Source: Lachnospiraceae bacterium
GTDB lineage: Bacteria > Bacillota > Clostridia > Lachnospirales > Lachnospiraceae
Direction: 5' to 3'
DNA length: 38,292 nt
Assembly (NCBI GenBank): GCA_029006155.1
Contig: JAQXGF010000143.1
Location: 1 to 38,292 of the forward strand
The notes below the pieces were generated by a model that did not search any database, was not told the DNA's origin, and saw nothing but the letters and a program-made list of their open reading frames with translations. The position numbers were made by a program, and so were the translations under genes. Positions 1 to 8,800 of the stretch are shown here, one piece after another. Position 1 is the stretch's first letter, and each line of letters starts with the position of its first letter.

Positions 1-1
1 G

Positions 2-121
2 CAGATTCGGGCAGAAGTATTTTTTGCTGCTTTCGTACAAAACATCGAAAACAGTATAAAATCAAATGCTGTTGTAAAAGCCCTGAAGCGGCTTATTCAG
101 CAAAGGGGCACTCATTTATAA
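2..121 (+). CDS. 3' end of an unidentified gene (partial)
   Basis: An open frame enters from the left edge and ends at TAA 119-121, giving 39 residues. It contains a plausible amphipathic helical stretch (FFAAFVQNIENSIK) and a basic end (KALKRLIQQRG). The composition is protein-like, but the piece is too short to assign a family. It ends about 45 bases before the promoter of the radical SAM operon. It could be a chance open frame; the sequence to the left would settle this. Confidence 0.35.
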   Translation, partial: QIRAEVFFAAFVQNIENSIKSNAVVKALKRLIQQRGTHL

Positions 122-164
122 AAGTTGTAAACTGGTGTTACTGAAATAAATTTATGAAAAGCAC

Positions 165-193
165 TTGATTTTATCGAACATATGTACTATTAT
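165..193 (+). promoter_or_regulatory. Sigma-A promoter of the radical SAM operon
   Basis: TTGATT (165-170) and TATTAT (188-193) are separated by 17 bp. Transcription would start near 200. This rules out the TTG at 165 as a start codon and makes the ATG at 207 nearly leaderless, which favours translation from 237. A LexA-type palindrome lies between the two hexamers and another overlaps the likely start site. Confidence 0.7.
175..188. promoter_or_regulatory. LexA (SOS) box 1, imperfect
   Basis: CGAACATATGTACT matches the Gram-positive LexA/DinR consensus CGAACATATGTTCG at all but the last half-site bases. It fills the spacer between the -35 and -10 elements, so a bound repressor would occlude RNA polymerase. 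Confidence 0.6.
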
Positions 194-199
194 AAGGAA

Positions 200-213
200 A
201 GAACAAATGTTCG
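200..213. promoter_or_regulatory. LexA (SOS) box 2
   Basis: AGAACAAATGTTCG contains the full GAAC-N4-GTTC core of the Gram-positive LexA box. It lies at the predicted transcription start, 25 bp (centre to centre) downstream of box 1. Confidence 0.75.
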
Positions 214-236
214 GAAAAAGAAAGGAGTGCTCCGGC

Positions 237-1562
237 ATGCGCATTGACCAGCAGCGTACCCTCTATGAAAAGTTGAATATCCTCTCCGATGCGGCAAAGT
301 ACGATGTGGCCTGTACCTCAAGCGGGACAGATCGTGGTGGCAGCGGACAGGGCATGGGCAATTGCATTGCAGCCGGGATCTGCCATTCTTTTTCTGCAGA
401 CGGTCGTTGTATTTCCCTTTTGAAGATCCTCATGACGAACGATTGTGTATTTGACTGCCACTATTGTGTGAACCGCGTTTCGAATGACGTGGAGCGTGCG
501 ACCTTTACCCCAGATGAGATCTGCACGCTGACGATGGAGTTCTACCGGAGAAATTATATCGAGGGGCTTTTCTTAAGTTCTGGCGTACTTCGTACGCCGG
601 CCTATACGATGGAGCTTTTGTATGAGACACTGTTTCAGCTTCGTACTAGGCACCATTTTGAGGGCTATATTCATGTAAAGGTGATTCCGGGTGCGCCGCC
701 GGATCTGGTGGAACGGATCGGTTTTCTCGCAGACCGTGTCAGTGTGAATCTGGAGCTCCCTACCTCAGAGAGCCTCCGGCTGCTTGCACCTCACAAGACC
801 CGGAAGCGGATTCTCACCCCGATGCGGCAGGTGCAGGATACCCGTGCGCAGAATCAGCATGAGCTGGTGCAGTATCGCAGTGCGCCCCGCTTTGTCCCGG
901 CGGGTCAGAGCACGCAGATGATCATCGGCGCTACCCCGGAGAATGATCTTCAGATCATTTCTGTTGCGGAGTCTCTTTATCAGAAGTTTGCATTAAAGAG
1001 AGTCTTTTATTCGGCATTTGTTCAGGTAAATGAGGATCCGCTGCTGCCCGTACTCCCCGGCGGGCCGCCGCTTCTGCGTGAGCATCGACTGTATCAGGCG
1101 GACTGGCTGTTGCGTTTTTATGGTTTTTCTGCCTCGGAGCTTCTGAATGAGCGCCACCCGAATTTTAATGTCTTTCTCGATCCGAAGTGTGACTGGGCGC
1201 TTGCACATCTGGAGCAGTTTCCGGTGGAGGTATCCCGTGCCGATTATGCGACACTTCTGCGGGTGCCGGGGATTGGACCGAAGAGTGCGCAGCGGATCGT
1301 AAAAGCCCGCAGACAGGGGAAGCTCGATTTTACATCCCTGAAGCGCATGGGAGTCGTGCTGAAGCGGGCCGTTTATTTTATTACCTGCGAAGGACGACAG
1401 ATGTATCCGCTTCATATTGACGAGGACTTTATTTTGCACAACCTGCTTTCTTCGGAGAAGCGAGAACATACAACGGCTGGAGTCAGTTATCGACAGCTTT
1501 CGCTGTTTGATGATCAGGGATTTTCGGCAGAAGAAGCCGGGACAGTGCTGCACTTCGGATGA
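237..1562 (+). CDS. Putative DNA modification/repair radical SAM protein
   Basis: A 441-residue radical SAM enzyme of the family annotated as putative DNA modification/repair radical SAM protein. The cluster-binding motif C-x3-C-x2-C is at Cys70, Cys74 and Cys77 (NDCVFDCHYC). It follows a conserved N-terminal stretch (LNILSDAAKYDVAC) and a Gly-rich loop. A helix-hairpin-helix DNA-binding motif (LLRVPGIGPKSAQRI) lies at about residues 341-356. The ATG at 237 is chosen because AGGAG sits nine bases upstream and family members start shortly before the LxxLxDAAKYD motif; the earlier TTG 165 and ATG 207 lie in the promoter or operator. The next gene is this family's usual partner. The substrate and chemistry are not known to me. 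Two LexA boxes suggest induction by DNA damage. Confidence 0.88.
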   Translation: MRIDQQRTLYEKLNILSDAAKYDVACTSSGTDRGGSGQGMGNCIAAGICHSFSADGRCISLLKILMTNDCVFDCHYCVNRVSNDVERATFTPDEICTLTMEFYRRNYIEGLFLSSGVLRTPAYTMELLYETLFQLRTRHHFEGYIHVKVIPGAPPDLVERIGFLADRVSVNLELPTSESLRLLAPHKTRKRILTPMRQVQDTRAQNQHELVQYRSAPRFVPAGQSTQMIIGATPENDLQIISVAESLYQKFALKRVFYSAFVQVNEDPLLPVLPGGPPLLREHRLYQADWLLRFYGFSASELLNERHPNFNVFLDPKCDWALAHLEQFPVEVSRADYATLLRVPGIGPKSAQRIVKARRQGKLDFTSLKRMGVVLKRAVYFITCEGRQMYPLHIDEDFILHNLLSSEKREHTTAGVSYRQLSLFDDQGFSAEEAGTVLHFG

Positions 1563-1649
1563 GTCTGACCGCAGATATTAGCGAACGCAGATACGGATCA
1601 ATCCGGTAGCAGGTATTGGTAGGCAGGCATGAATGAGAAGGTGGGTACT

Positions 1650-2441
1650 ATGACAGTGTTTGAATGTGAAGATTCTTCGGACGGGATTTTTACCGGGATC
1701 TATGATGCGTGGGCCAGCCGCCTCGGCCATGCGAATGTCCGGTTGCAGTTGCAGGGCATGCATACGCTGGAGCTGTTTACGCAGTACCGGCAGGTGGTGC
1801 CGGATGCAGAAAAGGCGGAGAAGGTCGCACGCACGATCCGCCGGAAGATGGGAGAAGAGTCGTATCAGATCCTTTTTCGCGCGGCGATGGCGAAGTCCGA
1901 GGAGAAGGCAGACTGTATTTACCGCACGCTGGTTCAGGGACTGTCTTCGCGTATCAGCGAGAAGGAAGCAGCCGCAGTGCTGAATCAGCTGACAGATCCG
2001 GCGATCTGCAGGGTGTTTGAGCTCTCTCGCCGTGTCTGGCATGAGGCGCATCATTATATGGGATTTGTGCGTTTTGCCGAGTTGAAAACTGGCGTTTTGT
2101 TTTCTGAGATTGAGGCGGAGAATCAGGTGTTGCCGCTTCTGGCAGATCATTTTGCAGATCGGTTGCCGAATGAGGATTTTTTGATCTATGACCGGGCGCA
2201 TGACAGTTGCCTGTTGCATCGCCGACAGAGACCGTGCGTCCTTGTAAGAGATGCAGGACTGGATCGCGAGGACCGATCAGGTCTGTCCTTCTCTGAAAAA
2301 GAAGAGGAGATGCAGCAGCTCTGGCTTGGCTTTTGCCGCAGCATCTCGATCGAAGCGCGGGAGAATCCAGCCCTCCAGCAGCAGATGTTGCCGTTGCGCT
2401 TCCGGAAGTGGATGACGGAAGAGCGGAATTTTACTGCTTAG
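1650..2441 (+). CDS. Radical SAM-linked probable DNA metabolism protein (DUF4130 family)
   Basis: A 263-residue protein of the type that almost always follows the putative DNA-repair radical SAM protein (TIGR03915/DUF4130-like). Recognisable blocks are HHYMGFVRF, a following acidic segment (SEIEAENQVLPLL), HFADR and FLIYDRAHD, then a C-terminal block of the type W-x-F-x-x-x-I-x-I-x-x-R-x-N ending in MLPLRFRKWMTE. Its biochemical role is unknown; family association with radical SAM and uracil-DNA-glycosylase-like proteins points to nucleic acid repair or modification. It lies 87 bp after the radical SAM gene with no promoter visible between, so the two are probably cotranscribed under the LexA boxes. 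The ATG at 1650 is preferred over the in-frame ATG 1629 because GAAGGTGGG precedes it at a good distance. Confidence 0.85.
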   Translation: MTVFECEDSSDGIFTGIYDAWASRLGHANVRLQLQGMHTLELFTQYRQVVPDAEKAEKVARTIRRKMGEESYQILFRAAMAKSEEKADCIYRTLVQGLSSRISEKEAAAVLNQLTDPAICRVFELSRRVWHEAHHYMGFVRFAELKTGVLFSEIEAENQVLPLLADHFADRLPNEDFLIYDRAHDSCLLHRRQRPCVLVRDAGLDREDRSGLSFSEKEEEMQQLWLGFCRSISIEARENPALQQQMLPLRFRKWMTEERNFTA

Positions 2442-2746
2442 TGTACGGTATCATTTGCACTCAGAATGAATTTTTATTTCCGCGAGCAACGAGTCAAGTA
2501 GACCTGCCATCCCGCGGCTCATATCGTGATAAATGAGGATGCAGGAGAAGTGATTTTAAAATTTCTTTCAAACAGGCGAAATATCCGCGATAATTCCGGG
2601 ATTTCTGTGGAATCTGACGTTCACTCATTCGATTTTTTTAAGAAATAAATTTTTGGACTGGCAGCAAGAGCAAAAGAAAGGAAGCGAATTTAGATAATCT
2701 GACAAAAAATGCGGCAAATGTGTGAATTCCCTGAAAAATCCGTGAG
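2442..2746. other. Intergenic spacer without a recognised gene
   Basis: This is most of the 410 bp gap between the DUF4130-type gene and the HPr-like gene. It is A+T rich towards its end, including a T-tract near 2634-2640. I see no convincing coding frame, RNA gene or terminator. The promoter of the downstream gene starts at 2747. Confidence 0.6.
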
Positions 2747-2775
2747 TTGACGGATGCAAAGAGGTGTGAGATAAT
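2747..2775 (+). promoter_or_regulatory. Sigma-A promoter of the HPr-like gene
   Basis: TTGACG (2747-2752) and GATAAT (2770-2775) have a 17 bp spacer. The leader before the start codon at 2852 is about 70 bases. Confidence 0.75.
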
Positions 2776-2851
2776 ACGCGCGTCACAAGTAGGTCGGCTT
2801 TCTGACAGGGCATCGCAGAGAGTGCGGAGCATAATTGAAGGAGGATTTACT

Positions 2852-3103
2852 ATGTTAGAAAGAAAAATTCGCTTGAATGCTGTATCGGACGTGAAAGAGT
2901 TCGTAAAGGCAGCGGAGAAGTGCGAGTATGATGTGGATGTATTTTATAATCGGGTAGTGGTAGATGCAAAGTCTATTCTCGGTGTGATGAGTCTGGATCT
3001 TACGAAGCCACTCACGGTAAAATATTGTAAAGAAGATGGCGCGATCCTTGAGGAGACGCTGGATAAATTTGCAGATGTGCAGCCGAAGGGATCGGTAGCA
3101 TAA
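2852..3103 (+). CDS. HPr-like protein lacking the phosphocarrier histidine
   Basis: An 83-residue HPr-fold protein. The segment KSILGVMSLDL (residues 40-50) matches the KSIMGVMSL block of HPr, and Ser41 corresponds to the regulatory Ser46 phosphorylated by HPr kinase. The region that should carry the active-site His15 (around residues 9-16, NAVSDVKE) has no histidine, so it cannot act as a normal PTS phosphocarrier. This recalls Crh of Bacillus, which keeps Ser46 and lacks His15, and suggests a regulatory role in carbon catabolite control; that is inference. The start is set by GAAGGAGG seven bases upstream of the ATG. The gene is monocistronic, with its own promoter and terminator. Confidence 0.8.
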   Translation: MLERKIRLNAVSDVKEFVKAAEKCEYDVDVFYNRVVVDAKSILGVMSLDLTKPLTVKYCKEDGAILEETLDKFADVQPKGSVA

Positions 3104-3144
3104 GGATCCATTTGGAGCGTACAGGAGTTTAGAACAGCGAAGCG

Positions 3145-3216
3145 GGGCTGCGGTAGCCAAAGCATTCGGACGGAGTTTCAGATCCGTCCGGATCTTTGTA
3201 TACAGCAGCCCTTTTT
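3145..3216 (+). terminator. Rho-independent terminator after the HPr-like gene
   Basis: The outer stem GGGCTGC (3145-3151) / GCAGCCC (3205-3211) is followed by TTTTT (3212-3216). An inner stem CGGACGG (3167-3173) / CCGTCCG (3184-3190) stacks within it. Confidence 0.75.
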
Positions 3217-3268
3217 GTTTTACGGAAAAGCGGGATGGTATCCCTGCGTTTGTGGTCGGATGAGGCCA

Positions 3269-3298
3269 TTGCAGCGGATAAGCAAGGTATGTTATGAT
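3269..3298 (+). promoter_or_regulatory. Candidate promoter of the helicase gene
   Basis: TTGCAG (3269-3274) and TATGAT (3293-3298) have an 18 bp spacer. They lie just after the preceding terminator and about 50 bases before the start codon. Confidence 0.5.
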
Positions 3299-3348
3299 GA
3301 TACAAGGGTCAAAAGGCCATGCATAAGAAAAAAGAAAGCGGGGAGCGT

Positions 3349-5718
3349 ATGGGAGCGGAAGAAAAAGTCCTGAATATCAGAATTTCGGTGCGGGATCTGG
3401 TGGAGTTTATCCTGCGGTCCGGGGATATCGACAACCGCAAGGGTGGCGGGCTCGGTGAGAAAGAAGCCATGCAGGAGGGCGGCCGGATTCATCGGAAAAT
3501 TCAGGGCGGGATGGGCAGTGCCTACCGGGCAGAGGTTCCGCTTGGCATGACTCTTCTGGGTGATGGCTATACGCTGACCGTTGAGGGACGTGCAGACGGG
3601 ATTTTTACAGAATCAGAGGGCGTCTGGATCGATGAGATCAAGAGCATGTACCGGGATCTGGATACGTTAAAAGAAGCCATTCCGGTGCATCTGGCGCAGG
3701 CGAAATGCTATGCGTATATCTATGCGCTGCAGCACGATCTGGACGAGATCGGTGTACAGATGACTTACTGCAATCTGGAGACGGAGGATATCCGGCGCTT
3801 CCGGGAGCGGTTTTCGACCGGTGAGCTTTCGGCCTGGTTTCAGGAAGTGATAGATGCCTACCGGAAATGGGCGGAGTTTCAGCGGGACTGGAAGGAGATC
3901 CGAAGAGATTCGATTCGGGATCTGGCGTTTCCCTATCCGTGGCGGGATGGCCAGAAAAAGCTGGCGATGGATGTATATCGCACGATCCTCCGCAAAAAAA
4001 ATCTGTTTTTGCAGGCGCCGACCGGCACCGGAAAGACACTCTCGACGGTATATCCGTCGGTAAAAGCAGTCGGGGAAGGGCTGGCGGAGCGGATCTTTTA
4101 TGCGACGGCAAAGACGATCACCCGGACCGTAGCAGAAGAGGCGTTTTCGGTTCTGCGCGAACACGGGCTTCGCTTAAAGATACTGACCCTGACGGCGAAG
4201 GAAAAGGTCTGCCCGTGTGAGGAGACGGTGTGCAATCCGGATGCCTGCCCGCGGGCAAAGGGACATTTTGACCGGGTCAATGATGCGGTGTTTGAATTGT
4301 TGCAGGCGACGGATGCATTTGACCGGGATGTGATTTTGCAGCAGGCCGAAAAATGGGATGTCTGCCCGTTTGAGATGAGCCTGGATGTATCCTCATGGTG
4401 TGACGCGGTGATCTGTGACTATAATTATATTTTTGATCCGCGGGCAAAGCTGAAGCGTTTCTTTGCCGAGGGAAGGGGCGAGTATCTGTTTTTGATTGAT
4501 GAGGCGCACAATCTGGTCGACCGCGGGCGGGAAATGTTTTCCGCAACTCTATATAAGGAAGATTTTCTGGAAGCAAAGCGGGCAGTCAAGGAGCACAGCC
4601 GGAAGCTGACGCGTGCGCTGGAGCGCTGCAATGCTTGGCTTTTGGATCTGAAGCGGGACAGTCCGGAGATGAAGGTCCATGAGGATGTGGGGATCTTTCC
4701 GGTCTATCTGATGAATCTGTGCGGTGTGATCGAGGAAGTGCTGGAAAAGATCACAGATGCTGAGGCGGGCGAGCAGCTGCTCGACCTCTATTTTTCGGCG
4801 CGCAGTTTTTTAGAGGTCTGTGACAGGCTTGATGACAGCTACGTGATCTACTCGGAGCTGTGCGCAGATGGACGGTTTATGCTGAAGCTTTACTGTGTGG
4901 ACATCTCAGGAAATCTGCAGGAATGTATCAACAAAGGACGGAGCACGGTCTTTTTCTCTGCAACACTTCTGCCGGTGCAGTATTATAAATCGCTGCTGAG
5001 CACCGATCCGGAAAATTATGCGATCTGTGCGACCTCCACGTTTCGTCCGGAAAAGCGCCTGATCCTGCTCGGAACAGACACGAGCAGCCGGTACACCAGG
5101 CGCGGGGAGGAGGAATACCGGCGGATCGCGTCCTATATCAGCGAAGCGTTGCGGGCAAAGCGGGGGAATTATATGGTGTTCTTTTCTTCCTACCGGATGA
5201 TGGAGGAGACAGCGGAGGCGTTTACACAGCTTCTGGAGACGGAAGAAGTGCGTCCGCAGATGATTTTGCAGCAGCAGGGAATGACGGAGCAGGAGCGGGA
5301 GGCATTTCTCATTCGATTCGAGGAGACACCGCCGGAAGGGCTGATCGGCTTTTGCGTCATGGGAGGCATTTTCAGCGAGGGGATCGACCTGAAGGCAGAG
5401 CGGCTGATCGGTGCGATTGTGGTCGGACCGGGGCTCCCGCAGGTATGCCGGGAACGGGAACTTCTGAAGCATTTCTATGATGCGCGGGGCGAGGATGGAT
5501 TTTTCTATGCCTATCTCTGCCCTGGCATGAATAAAGTGCTGCAGTCGGCAGGGCGGGTGATCCGCACGGAGGAGGATGAGGGCGTCATTTTGCTGCTCGA
5601 TGAACGGTTTGCGGCCGCACGTTACCGGAACCTGTTTCCGGCAGAGTGGCAGGGAACCCAGACGTGTACTTTGCAGACGGTACAAAAGCGGTTGGCACAG
5701 TTCTGGAGTAAATCATGA
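3349..5718 (+). CDS. DinG/XPD-family iron-sulfur DNA helicase with N-terminal PD-(D/E)XK nuclease-like domain
   Basis: A 789-residue superfamily 2 helicase related to DinG and Rad3/XPD. Residues 1 to about 190 form a PD-(D/E)XK-type domain: VEGRAD near residue 80 and IDEIK near residues 94-98, with a later QAK motif. The helicase core has Walker A APTGTGKT (223-230), a four-cysteine 4Fe-4S module (Cys288, 290, 295 and 300, with Cys339 nearby), the DEAH box (384-387) and a C-terminal motif VI QSAGRVIRTEEDEG. Known relatives are 5'-3' DNA helicases in repair; the nuclease-like domain suggests end processing, which is inference. ATG 3349 is preferred over ATG 3319 because GGGGAG lies just upstream, though the spacing is short. 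The usual DinG exonuclease domain is absent. Confidence 0.88.
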   Translation: MGAEEKVLNIRISVRDLVEFILRSGDIDNRKGGGLGEKEAMQEGGRIHRKIQGGMGSAYRAEVPLGMTLLGDGYTLTVEGRADGIFTESEGVWIDEIKSMYRDLDTLKEAIPVHLAQAKCYAYIYALQHDLDEIGVQMTYCNLETEDIRRFRERFSTGELSAWFQEVIDAYRKWAEFQRDWKEIRRDSIRDLAFPYPWRDGQKKLAMDVYRTILRKKNLFLQAPTGTGKTLSTVYPSVKAVGEGLAERIFYATAKTITRTVAEEAFSVLREHGLRLKILTLTAKEKVCPCEETVCNPDACPRAKGHFDRVNDAVFELLQATDAFDRDVILQQAEKWDVCPFEMSLDVSSWCDAVICDYNYIFDPRAKLKRFFAEGRGEYLFLIDEAHNLVDRGREMFSATLYKEDFLEAKRAVKEHSRKLTRALERCNAWLLDLKRDSPEMKVHEDVGIFPVYLMNLCGVIEEVLEKITDAEAGEQLLDLYFSARSFLEVCDRLDDSYVIYSELCADGRFMLKLYCVDISGNLQECINKGRSTVFFSATLLPVQYYKSLLSTDPENYAICATSTFRPEKRLILLGTDTSSRYTRRGEEEYRRIASYISEALRAKRGNYMVFFSSYRMMEETAEAFTQLLETEEVRPQMILQQQGMTEQEREAFLIRFEETPPEGLIGFCVMGGIFSEGIDLKAERLIGAIVVGPGLPQVCRERELLKHFYDARGEDGFFYAYLCPGMNKVLQSAGRVIRTEEDEGVILLLDERFAAARYRNLFPAEWQGTQTCTLQTVQKRLAQFWSKS

Positions 5719-5734
5719 TTTCTCGAAGCGAAAC

Positions 5735-5763
5735 TTGTCAGATACGCGCGCTTGTGTTAAAAT
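5735..5763 (+). promoter_or_regulatory. Sigma-A promoter of purL
   Basis: TTGTCA (5735-5740) and TAAAAT (5758-5763) have a 17 bp spacer, followed by a leader of about 65 bases. No purine riboswitch was recognised in the leader. Confidence 0.7.
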
Positions 5764-5833
5764 TCGCATAGATGTCGGAAAACTGCCGAATCATTAAAAC
5801 AGAAGAATACAGGCGAAAGCCGGGAGGACTGGA

Positions 5834-8800
5834 ATGAGTAAAGTAAGAAGGGTTTATGTCGAGAAGAAAGAAGCGTTTGCAGTAGCAGCGAAAGGTCTTG
5901 CACATGAAATCAGTAGTTACCTTGGCGTGGAGGATGTGACGAACGTCCGTCAGCTGATCCGTTACGACGTAGAGAACATTTCCGATGAAGTCTACCAGAG
6001 AGCATGCAGTACTGTTTTTTCAGAGCCACCGGTAGACCTTCTTTATGAAGAGCAGTTTCCGATTGCAGAAGATGAGCGGGCATTTGCGGTCGAGTTCCTT
6101 CCGGGACAGTTTGACCAGAGAGCGGACTCTGCCGTACAGTGCGTGAAGTTTCTGAAGGAAGATGAGGAGCCGATCATCCGCTCGGCGACCGTTTATGTAG
6201 TACGCGGGCAGGTCTCTGACGAGGAATTTGAGGCAATCAAAAATCTCTGCATCAACCCGGTGGATTCCCGTGAGACCGGATTTACGAAGCCGGACACCCT
6301 CGTGACGGAGTTTGAGGAGCCGAAGGATGTCATTACATTCGATGGCTTTACCGATATGGACGAGCCGGCGTTAAAGACTCTTTACACTTCTTTGAATCTG
6401 GCGATGACCTTCCGGGATTTCCAGCACATTCAGCATTATTTCCAGAACGAAGAAAAACGCAATCCGACGATGACCGAGATCCGGGTGCTCGATACATACT
6501 GGTCAGACCACTGCCGTCATACGACCTTTTCCACGGAGCTGAAGGATATCATTTTTGATGAGGGCTACTATAAGACTCCGATCCAGGGTACTTACGAGAA
6601 ATATCTGGCTGCACATAAGGAGATTTTCAAAGGCCGTGACGATAAATTTGTCTGCCTGATGGATCTGGCCCTGATGGCGATGCGCAAATTAAAGCGGGAG
6701 GGCAAGCTGCAGGATCAGGAGGAGTCGGACGAGATCAATGCCTGCTCGATCGTCGTTCCGGTCGAGATCGACGGAAAGACCGAAGAGTGGCTTGTGAACT
6801 TTAAAAATGAGACACACAACCACCCGACGGAGATCGAGCCGTTCGGAGGCGCGGCGACCTGCCTTGGCGGCGCGATCCGTGATCCGCTCTCCGGACGTAC
6901 CTATGTCTATCAGGCGATGCGTGTGACCGGTGCGGCAGACCCGACGGTGTCTGTGAAGAAGACCTTGAAGGGCAAGCTTCCGCAGAAAAAGCTCGTGCGT
7001 GAGGCTGCGCATGGCTACAGTTCCTACGGCAACCAGATCGGACTGGCTACCGGCTATGTAAAAGAAATCTATCATCCGAACTATGTGGCGAAGCGTATGG
7101 AGATCGGTGCGGTCATGGCAGCGGCTCCGCGTTCCGCAGTGATCCGGGAAAATTCCGATCCGGGTGATATCATCATCCTGCTCGGCGGGCGGACCGGCCG
7201 TGATGGCATCGGTGGCGCGACCGGCTCTTCCAAAGTACATACCGAGGCATCCATCGAGGTGTGTGGCGCAGAGGTACAGAAGGGAAATGCGCCGACCGAG
7301 CGGAAGCTGCAGCGTCTTTTCCGCCGCCCGGAAGTCAGCCATCTGATTAAGAAGTGCAATGACTTTGGTGCAGGCGGTGTGTCGGTAGCGATTGGAGAGC
7401 TGGCGCCGGGCCTTCAGATTTATCTGGACAAGGTGCCGAAGAAGTATGCAGGACTGGACGGCACAGAGCTTGCGATTTCCGAGTCTCAGGAGCGTATGGC
7501 AGTCGTCGTGGATCCGAAGGATGTCGAGACGTTCCTCGCGTATGCGGATGAGGAGAACCTGGAGGCGGTCGAGGTGGCCGTCGTCACAGAGCAGCCGCGT
7601 CTGGTACTGATCTGGAGAGACAAGGAGATCGTAAACATTTCGAGAGCGTTCCTTGACACGAACGGTGCGCACCAGGAGACATCCGTAGAAGTGGAGATGC
7701 CGTCTGAGACGGACAAATATTTTAAGAGAGAAGAAGTCACAGATGTACGTGAAAAATGGCTGGCGACACTTGCAGACCTGAACTGCTGCTCGCAGAAGGG
7801 GCTTGTCGAGATGTTTGACGGCTCGATCGGTGCAGGCTCCGTATTTATGCCATACGGCGGAAAATATCAGCTGACGGAGACACAGGCAATGGTGGCAAAG
7901 CTTCCGGTGCTCAAGGGAAAATGTGATACCGTGACGATGATGAGCTATGGCTTTGACCCGTATCTGTCGAGCTGGAGCCCGTATCATGGTGCGGTCTATG
8001 CGGTGCTGGAGTCCATCGCACGTATTGTTGCAGCAGGCGGAGATTACAGCAAGATCCGCTTTACGTTCCAGGAGTATTTCCGCAGAATGACCGAGGATCC
8101 AAAGCGCTGGAGTCAGCCGTTTGCGGCACTGCTCGGTGCATACGAGGCACAGATGGGCTTTGGCCTGCCGTCGATCGGCGGAAAGGACAGTATGTCCGGC
8201 AGCTTCAATGAGATTGATGTACCGCCGACACTCGTGTCCTTTGCCGTCGATACCGCAAAGGCCGGTGATATCATCACACCGGAGCTGAAAAAGGCGGGCA
8301 GCACGCTCGTACTTCTGAAGATCGAAAAGGATGCTTACGATCTTCCGGTCTATGCACAGGTTATGGACCTGTACGCAAAGATCCGGGAAGACATTCAGGC
8401 AGGTCGAATCATTTCCGCCTATGCGCTGGATGGAAAGGGGCTTGTAGCTGCACTGTCGAAGATGGCATTCGGAAATGGTATGGGATTTGAAATTTCTCAT
8501 GATGTAGATGCACGTGATCTCTTTACCGCGGGATTTGGTGATATCGTAGCGGAGGTTCCGGACGGAATGCTTGGCAGTCTGGCATCTGCTTACACGGTAG
8601 TCGGAAAGACCGCAGATAACGGAACCTTCCAGTACCGTGAGGTAACGCTTCCGATGGATGAGGCGCTTGCGGCATGGAAGGGAACGCTGGAGCGCGTATT
8701 TAAGACCGAATCCGGACTTCCGACGATCGGCGGAGGTCTGGACCTCGATGGCAATCCGACCGATGGCCCGACGGCAGTGCTGATGACTGCAAAGGACGAT

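Noticed and set aside
165-236. Longer start for the radical SAM protein (TTG 165 or ATG 207)
   Set aside because: These codons lie in the -35 hexamer and in the second LexA box at the predicted transcription start, and family members begin near ATG 237.
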